Below are positions 49,715 to 54,706 of a DNA stretch of 54,706 nucleotides, piece after piece. A program made the position numbers and the translations under genes. How positions within the stretch are numbered: position 1 is the stretch's first letter; each line of letters opens with the position of its first letter. Source of the stretch: an uncultured Collinsella sp. (lineage in GTDB: Bacteria; Actinomycetota; Coriobacteriia; Coriobacteriales; Coriobacteriaceae); the NCBI GenBank assembly GCA_902493985.1, contig CABURR010000006.1, positions 1-54,706 of the forward strand. Reading direction: 5' to 3'. Under the pieces are notes generated by a model. The model had not been told where the DNA came from. It was given only the letters and a program-made list of their open reading frames with translations, and made no database searches.

Positions 49715-50644
49715 ATGTCCAACCATCAGCACACGCTTATCATCGACGGCACCTCGGGCATCAGCGGCGACATGACCGTCGCGGCCCTACTCGACCTGGG
49801 CGCCAGCAAGGAGCATCTGCGCAAGCAGCTCGCCACGCTTCCGGTCGGCGGCTTTGAGATTGCCGTTACACGCGTAAACAAGCATGGCATCGACGCCTGC
49901 GACTTTGACGTTCAGCTGGCAGAGGAGCTCGAGAACCACGACCACGACATGGCCTGGCTCTACGGCAACGAAGCAGCTGCCGAGCACACACATGAGCATG
50001 AGCATGAGCATGAGCATGAGCACCACCATCATGATCATGGCGAGCACGAGCACTGCCACGAGCATGACCATGAGGGCCACAGTCATGGCCACGAGGGCCA
50101 CCATCGCGCCCATCACCATCACCACCGTTCTTTGGCGGACGTCACCGCCATCATCGATGGCTCGCAGCTAAGCGATGGCGCCAAGCGTCGCGCGCTCGCC
50201 ATCTTTGCCGCGCTCGCCGCCGCCGAGGCCAAGGCCCACGGCAAAACGCCCGAGACCGTCATGTTCCACGAGGTAGGCGCCATCGATTCCATCGTTGACA
50301 TCTGCTCTGTCGCCATCTGCCTCGATGACCTGGGCATCGAGGATATTGTCGTCGAGTCGCTCTCCGAGGGTCACGGCACCATCCACTGTGCCCACGGCCT
50401 TATGCCCATCCCGGTGCCCGCCGTCGTCAACCTATGCCAAGCAGGCAATATCGCCCTCACGCCCGCACCGGTCGCCGGCGAGCTCGTGACGCCCACGGGT
50501 GCCGCCATCGTCGCTGCACTGCGCACGTCCGAGCACCTGCCGGCCCGCTACCGCATCGAAGCCGTCGGCTACGGCGCCGGTAAGCGCCCCTACGAGGGCT
50601 GCTCCGGCACGCTCCGTTGCCTGCTCGTTCACGTGGATGCATAA
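49715..50644 (+). CDS. larC: LarC N-terminal protein (LarC1) with a His-rich insertion, no LarC2 domain
   Basis: A 309-residue protein. The N-terminal DGTSGISGDMTVAALLDLGA and later FHEVGAIDSIVDI, GHGTIHCAHGLMPIPVPA, TPTGAAIVAAL and GYGAGKRP mark LarC1. Residues about 73-137 are an insertion of some 65 residues made mostly of His, Glu and Asp. The protein ends at LRCLLVHVDA, where LarC1 ends; the C-terminal CTP-dependent half (LarC2) found in other LarC proteins is not downstream in any frame. LarC inserts nickel into the pincer. AAGGAGC precedes the ATG. Confidence 0.88.
   Translation: MSNHQHTLIIDGTSGISGDMTVAALLDLGASKEHLRKQLATLPVGGFEIAVTRVNKHGIDACDFDVQLAEELENHDHDMAWLYGNEAAAEHTHEHEHEHEHEHHHHDHGEHEHCHEHDHEGHSHGHEGHHRAHHHHHRSLADVTAIIDGSQLSDGAKRRALAIFAALAAAEAKAHGKTPETVMFHEVGAIDSIVDICSVAICLDDLGIEDIVVESLSEGHGTIHCAHGLMPIPVPAVVNLCQAGNIALTPAPVAGELVTPTGAAIVAALRTSEHLPARYRIEAVGYGAGKRPYEGCSGTLRCLLVHVDA
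49991..50020 (+). repeat. Five perfect CATGAG hexamers inside larC
   Basis: A 30-nt simple-sequence run that encodes alternating His-Glu. The unit length is a multiple of three, so copy-number change would alter the His-rich region without breaking the frame. Confidence 0.85.
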
Positions 50645-50646
50645 CC

Positions 50647-51186
50647 ATGGATGCCCGCAAAACCAAAAGCCGCGCCGCCATCGTTGCAGCATTTTCCGAG
50701 CTCCTTCGCGAGGAGGACTACGGCAAGATCACCGTCGGCGACATCATCGCGCGCGCCCATGTGGGTCGGGCCACGTTCTACGGCCTCTTTAAGAGCAAAG
50801 ACGACCTACTGTCCAAGCTCGTAAGCGACATCTGCACCCACGCCCTCGACGACGATGGCACACCGCTCGACGACCCACTCGTGCAGGTCGAACATATCCT
50901 CAACAACCTCTGGGCGCGCCGCCAGGGCGTTCGAGCCCTCGTAGCCGGCGCCGGCTCACGCGTTTTCGCCGACTGCTTACGCAAGACCATCATGTCACGA
51001 GCAGCCGAAACCGTCCCCGTCGACCCCGCAGGCCCCGCCGGAACCATGGACCGAAGCTTCCTACTACATCACATAGCCTCAAGCTTCGTTGCCACCGTCC
51101 AATGGTGGGCCTGGCACAACTTCCAAGCAGATAAGGCCGAAGTAGCCAAAGACTACCTAGCAGCTATTAAGCCTCTCTTCAACTAA
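50647..51186 (+). CDS. TetR/AcrR-family regulator next to larBC
   Basis: A 179-residue regulator. The N-terminal helix-turn-helix (about 5-50) reads AAIVAAFSELLREEDYGKITVGDIIARAHVGRATFYGLFKSKDDLL. The C-terminal domain is of the type seen in DhaS-like members. ATG 50647 starts 2 nt after the larC stop, so the genes are likely cotranscribed; the ribosome-binding site is weak, consistent with coupling. It may control the lar genes, perhaps through 48844-48877. Gap 51187-51347 shows nothing else. Confidence 0.85.
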   Translation: MDARKTKSRAAIVAAFSELLREEDYGKITVGDIIARAHVGRATFYGLFKSKDDLLSKLVSDICTHALDDDGTPLDDPLVQVEHILNNLWARRQGVRALVAGAGSRVFADCLRKTIMSRAAETVPVDPAGPAGTMDRSFLLHHIASSFVATVQWWAWHNFQADKAEVAKDYLAAIKPLFN

Positions 51187-51347
51187 GTAAACCCCTCATC
51201 TCAAAGCCCCGCCCCAGCCCAAAGCACAATCCATCCCAAAGTGTCAACAGCTACCCAACGCCCCTACCAGCAACAAGCCCCTCCCATCCAAATTCAGATA
51301 TATATGTTGGGTTGCTTGTACGAACGCAACAAAGACCCCGCAGCTGG

Positions 51348-51462
51348 CCGCATGGGGTAACTTCCCAGCGCACTCCGCAGGACGAAAGAACCCCCGCCGC
51401 ACGAAGTGCGCAGCGGGGGTTCTTTCATGTCCGAGGACGCGCTGGGAAGTTACCCCATGCGG
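51348..51462. repeat. 115-nt nested hairpin, conserved core with unique outer arms, copy 1
   Basis: Outer arms CCGCATGGGGTAACTTCCCA-GCGC (51348-51371) and 51439-51462 are perfect complements (24 bp). Inside, ACTCCGCAGGACG, a hairpin AGAACCCCCGCCGCAC/GTGCGCAGCGGGGGTTCT and CATGTCCGAGGAC are shared with the copy at 54154-54280. It lies between the convergent ends of the TetR and larD genes and may terminate both. Confidence 0.85.
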
Positions 51463-51488
51463 GCAGCGGACAACTATGTAGCCTTGGA

Positions 51489-52220
51489 CTAAAACATGCC
51501 CAAGAAACCATGCACAAACAGCGCGGCCAGAGCGGCACCGACAAACGGAGCGATGCCAGGAACGAGCAGGCCGTACTTCCAGTTGTTGTCAGCCTTGTGC
51601 TTAATCGGCAGCACCTGATAGGCCATGCGAGGACCAAGGTCACGAGCCTGGTTCATGGCGAAGCCGGTGATGCCGCCCATGCCCATGCCAACAGCCCAAA
51701 CGATCAGACCGACGCAGATAGCGAGCATCAAAACGTTCTCGCCAGCACGGTTAGCAGCAGCAAGGATGGCGCTGATGAACACGAAGGTGCAGATAGCCTC
51801 GCAGAAGAAGTTGCGGGCATAGTTGGTGCCCTCGGTGGTGGGGTTGGTCGAGAAGATGTTGCGCTGAGCAATGGGATCGACGACACCATCGGAAGCCTTG
51901 AACTCATCGGCATACATCAACCACGCGATCACGGCACCCGCAAAGCCGCCGAGCATATCGGCAATCATGAAGGGAATGCAGCTGCTCCACGGCACCAGGC
52001 CTACGATGCACTGGGCAAGCACCATGGCGGGGTTCATGCACACGGCGCCGCCAAAGATAAACAGAGCAACCGAGATGCCAAAAGACCAGGTGGTGATGGC
52101 AAACATGTGGCCGGAGCCCTGATACTTGGTGCCCTTAAGCACGGTATCGCAGTGTACGCCCACGCCAAAGATGATCATGAGGGCCGTTGCGCCGAATTCG
52201 CAGAGGAGTTTGGTAAGCAT
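51489..52220 (-). CDS. larD: MIP-family channel, LarD-like lactic acid facilitator
   Basis: A 243-residue, six-helix aquaglyceroporin-type protein. The first NPA is intact (CMNPAMVL, 63-65). The second is NQA in FAMNQARDLGPR (190-192), where NPA is usual; the following Arg-Asp-Leu-Gly-Pro is as in GlpF. In Lactobacillus plantarum the lar operon includes a GlpF-like LarD that carries lactic acid. It follows larA by 49 nt on the same strand, so the same role is likely here. Confidence 0.88.
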   Translation of the reverse strand: MLTKLLCEFGATALMIIFGVGVHCDTVLKGTKYQGSGHMFAITTWSFGISVALFIFGGAVCMNPAMVLAQCIVGLVPWSSCIPFMIADMLGGFAGAVIAWLMYADEFKASDGVVDPIAQRNIFSTNPTTEGTNYARNFFCEAICTFVFISAILAAANRAGENVLMLAICVGLIVWAVGMGMGGITGFAMNQARDLGPRMAYQVLPIKHKADNNWKYGLLVPGIAPFVGAALAALFVHGFLGMF

Positions 52221-52269
52221 AAAACCTTATCTTTCTTGTCGGTTATAAACGATTCGTTTGGGCCACGCA

Positions 52270-53547
52270 CTAGTGCTGCGCGACGACAACGCCCAGGCCA
52301 TCGGGAATGACGGCAACCTTGGCATCGGCACCCTTCATTTCAAAGGCGAGCTTGAGCGCCTCCTCGAGGGTGTTGACCGGCGTCATGTGCATATCCTTGA
52401 TCATCTGGTGATCGCACAGGTCGGTGACCATGATCACAGGGTGATGTGCCAGGATGCGGGCGAAAATCTGGCTCGTCCACTGGTCGGGCAGGGTCTCGTC
52501 CTTGGGACGATCGATGCAGGCGCGCTCAAACTCCGCCGGATCGTTGTCGGCGATGTTGTGATAGAAGCCCTCGCCACCGTGGCCGTCGGCACAACCGGCG
52601 ACGTCGATGATCACACCGCCCTCGGGAAGCGTGGCCTCGGCAGAGCACATGCCCTTTACAGCCTGGTAGATGTTCTGGTCGAGCGGGTAGCCGCCGTTGG
52701 TGGTGATGGCAATCTCGCACTCGACGGGCTCAACGCCGGCAAGGCTCTTCACGAACTCGCAGCCAGCTTCGTGCGCCTTGTGGATGTCGCCGGCAAAGGA
52801 GCCGATGACCTCGTGCTTGCCGTTAAGTACCACGTTAAGCACAAAGGCAAGGTGAGCCATCTCGGCAGCGGCAAACATGTCCTCGCTCACGTGGTTGTGG
52901 CACAGGTTGCCGGCACGCGAGTGGGAATCATTCACAAACTGACCGTTGTGGTTGTACATGATGGTCTTGTAGCTGGCGATGCCGGGCAGGACGGACTTGC
53001 GGCTGCCGGAGAAACCGGCAAAGAAGTGCGGCTCAATGAAACCCTCGGCAAGCAGCAAGTCGCATTCGGCGGCAATCTTGTTGATGATGCACTCGCCGCC
53101 AGAAGGCAGGGTGCCGATCTTTTTCATCATGCTGTCGTCAGTCGCGACGTGCATAACGATTTCCTCGTTGGCAACAATTTCCTCGCCGTACTTGTTGACG
53201 AGCTCCTCGTGCGTCGACGGACGATGCATACCCGTAGCAACCAAAATACGCACGCGAGCCTCGGGCGCAGCGGAATGGATGTGATGCAGCAGAATAGGCA
53301 TCGTCACACGCGAGGGAACGGGGCGCGTATGGTCGGAGCTAATGATGACAATATCCTTCTTGCCAGCACAAAGCTCCTCGAGCGAAGGCGAGCCATAAGG
53401 GTTGGCAAGCGATTCCTCTACCAGCTCTTCCTGCGATTTTGTGGTCTTAAACTCGTTTTGATGACCTTCCATCACACCCGCGAAGTTCTTATCCTCGAGC
53501 TCCAGATGCAACGTCTTGTGGTCAAACGGCAGTTCACATTCAAACAA
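52270..53547 (-). CDS. larA: Nickel-dependent lactate racemase LarA
   Basis: A 425-residue protein. With TTG at 53547 as start (AAAGGAAGAGGG about 9 nt upstream), residue numbers coincide with L. plantarum LarA: Asp72 in DHTRP, His108 in GMHRP, His174 in EPHFFAG, Lys184 in GSRKSVLPG and His200. Lys184 is the cofactor attachment and His200 a nickel ligand in the known enzyme. It interconverts D- and L-lactate with the nickel-pincer cofactor made by LarB, LarC and LarE; larE is not in the window. Start choice rests on spacing and on this numbering. Confidence 0.93.
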   Translation of the reverse strand: MFECELPFDHKTLHLELEDKNFAGVMEGHQNEFKTTKSQEELVEESLANPYGSPSLEELCAGKKDIVIISSDHTRPVPSRVTMPILLHHIHSAAPEARVRILVATGMHRPSTHEELVNKYGEEIVANEEIVMHVATDDSMMKKIGTLPSGGECIINKIAAECDLLLAEGFIEPHFFAGFSGSRKSVLPGIASYKTIMYNHNGQFVNDSHSRAGNLCHNHVSEDMFAAAEMAHLAFVLNVVLNGKHEVIGSFAGDIHKAHEAGCEFVKSLAGVEPVECEIAITTNGGYPLDQNIYQAVKGMCSAEATLPEGGVIIDVAGCADGHGGEGFYHNIADNDPAEFERACIDRPKDETLPDQWTSQIFARILAHHPVIMVTDLCDHQMIKDMHMTPVNTLEEALKLAFEMKGADAKVAVIPDGLGVVVAQH

Positions 53548-53861
53548 TGACGAGCGCCCTCTTCCTTTCAACTGACACACTAGATAAACCGTTGGAAGGA
53601 TACGCCGCTCACCGAAAAACACCACCGTCCACCGACTCATTAACACAACGTTCATATTTGACCCACCACAAAACGGCCGCGATCCCAAACGGGACCGTGG
53701 CCGCCTGTCAAAGACACTATAGACAGGATGACTTACGCAGCGCCGAGGCAAACATCTACCCCGATGGCATGCGCGCGTAAGTCATATTGCATAAATACGT
53801 CAATAATTTGCATATAATGACGCATGGATTTCTAGCCGTAACAGGGTAGTACCCTCCGGAG

Positions 53862-54097
53862 CGTGCATTTTTGCGAGTATTCAGCATCGCGGGATAAGAT
53901 TTTGGTGTCAAAAGTCTTTCAAAAAGTAGATAGTCCTCATGACTCGACCCATCTGGATAGCATGCGGCGAGAAACCAGCCATATACGGGCATCGCCAAGG
54001 CCCCAATTAGCGTGCAAAGGCATCAACAAAGGCAGCGAAAGCCGGCTATGGCCTTATGCATCAATCTTTTGCTGCTGAAAACTCCGTTTTTTGCACG
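53862..54097. repeat. 236-bp element related to the 33771-33965 element
   Basis: The left end CGTGCATTTTTGCGAGTATT then CAGCAT differs by one base from the end of the 33771-33965 element. The right end (54073-54097) is its reverse complement at 17 of 25 positions. The interior is unlike that of the other copy. Confidence 0.6.
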
Positions 54098-54153
54098 TCG
54101 CCCCAGGCACCACCCTCACCCAGCAGCTGATCCGCCGAAGACCGGACATCGCA

Positions 54154-54280
54154 GGGCCCGCCATTAGTTTACTTTTAGGCACACTCCGCAGGACGCGAGA
54201 AGCCCTCGCCGCACGAAGTGCACAGCGAGGGCTTCTTGCATGTCCGAGGACGTGCCTAAAAGTAAACTGATGGCGGGCCC
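54154..54280. repeat. 127-nt nested hairpin, conserved core with unique outer arms, copy 2
   Basis: Outer arms GGGCCCGCCATTAGTTTACT-TTTAGGCAC (54154-54182) and 54252-54280 pair over 29 bp with one G-U wobble. The arms share nothing with those of the copy at 51348-51462, whereas the core is nearly identical. It lies 21 nt past the ppc stop and may end that transcript. Confidence 0.85.
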
Positions 54281-54301
54281 GGACGACTTCAGGTCTATCG
54301 A

Positions 54302-54706
54302 TTACCCCGTGTTCTGCAATCCTGCCGAGACGCCGGTCACAGTCGAAAGAATCAGGCTCATGTACTCGGCCTTCTTCTCCTCGGCCATCTCGTCCTGGTT
54401 CATACGCACCTCGCGAAGGGCGCGGACCTGGGCGATGGACAGGGCGTCGACATAGGGGTTGCGCACGCGAACGGCGCAGCCGAGCACGCGACGGCGCTGC
54501 AGCGGCCACTCATCACCGACGATGGCAAGGACCCACTTACGGGTGAGCTGCATCTCGGTGAAGACCTTCTCGGACAGATCCTGGCGGTCGCCCAGGTGCA
54601 GATACATCTTGGCGATGCGCTGATCGGTCTTAGCGATCGACATCTCGATGTTGTCGATGAACGTGCGGAAGAACGGCCACTCCTGGTAGGCAGCCTTAAG
54701 CTGGTC
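54302..54706 (-). CDS. ppc: Phosphoenolpyruvate carboxylase, C-terminal 134 residues
   Basis: The frame is open to the right edge and reads DQLKAAYQEWPFFRTFIDNI, then EMSIAKTDQRIAKMYLHL, and ends ILSTVTGVSAGLQNTG. EWPFF...NIEM, the NPYVDALSIAQV segment and the terminal QNTG are signatures of PEP carboxylase, which makes oxaloacetate from PEP and bicarbonate. The first part of the gene is outside the window. Confidence 0.93.
   Translation of the reverse strand, partial: DQLKAAYQEWPFFRTFIDNIEMSIAKTDQRIAKMYLHLGDRQDLSEKVFTEMQLTRKWVLAIVGDEWPLQRRRVLGCAVRVRNPYVDALSIAQVRALREVRMNQDEMAEEKKAEYMSLILSTVTGVSAGLQNTG

Larger units (their letters stand above)
53548..54301. other. 754-nt non-coding region upstream of larA
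   Basis: No convincing gene on either strand. It contains a GGCCGCGATCCC/GGGACCGTGGCC hairpin at about 53675-53702 with a minus-strand GTTTTG tail (possible attenuator or stray terminator in the larA leader). It also holds an A+T-rich stretch at 53780-53822 with a plus-strand TATAAT at 53813-53818, the terminal-repeat element at 53862-54097 and the nested hairpin at 54154-54280. Confidence 0.6.

Noticed and set aside
53780..53860. A definite small-RNA promoter at TATAAT (53813-53818)
   Set aside because: The best -35 candidate (TTGCAT) is 20 nt away and the following sequence is a repeat element, so transcription cannot be claimed from sequence alone.

Overview
The window is about 54.7 kb of G+C-rich DNA from a gut actinobacterium, most likely Collinsella or a close Coriobacteriia relative. 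That placement is inferred from gene content (pectin use, lar lactate racemization, feo, kdp, ebgAC), from codon use, and from the abundance of palindromic intergenic elements. No rRNA, tRNA, CRISPR array, transposase or integrase was seen.

Layout. 1-8 kb: the start of a GntR regulator (cut by the window edge), a lone AAA ATPase, an IlvD/Edd dehydratase with a GntP permease, a divergent FadR-type GntR regulator, and dhuD-dhuI, which process unsaturated uronates. 8-10 kb: a large flavin/Fe-S oxidoreductase. 10.3-18.6 kb: a complete potassium-uptake module, kdpFABC leftward and kdpDE rightward, with kdpD split by a -1 frameshift at a T6 run. 18.7-35 kb: a GltD-like oxidoreductase, then a pectin/galacturonate block on the minus strand (TIM-barrel isomerase/epimerase, GH105, SGNH esterase, CE8-esterase fusion, GH28, GPH-type transporter, uxaA, uxaB, uxaC, LacI regulator). 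35-38.6 kb: ferrous iron uptake (Cys-rich FeoB partner, feoB, two feoA). 38.7-41 kb: HPr-like protein and an APC transporter. 41-46 kb: ebgC-ebgA beta-galactosidase with a divergent LacI regulator. 46-49 kb: aspS and serB. 48.9-53.5 kb: lar genes in two convergent groups, larB-larC-tetR (+) and larA-larD (-). The right edge is the 3' end of ppc.

How it fits together. The sugar-acid genes converge on 2-keto-3-deoxygluconate: UxaC-UxaB-UxaA from galacturonate, DhuI-DhuD from unsaturated uronates released by GH105, and possibly the IlvD/Edd enzyme from an aldonate. No KDG kinase or KDPG aldolase lies in the window. A palindrome centred on TGAACGTTCA occurs at the promoters of dhuD, GH105, the transporter and uxaC and is the likely site of the LacI regulator at 33994-35073. 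A different bipartite motif (AACGGT, 15 nt, AACGG) recurs upstream of four sugar promoters at spacings expected of a CRP-like activator.

The most unusual content is between the genes: at least six kinds of palindromic element, some in several copies. Two 115-127 nt nested hairpins share their core but have unrelated, self-complementary outer arms. Two near-identical hairpins plus a copy of a gltD-like gene end form direct repeats around the kdp module. All calls come from reading the sequence and from family knowledge; no database search was run.
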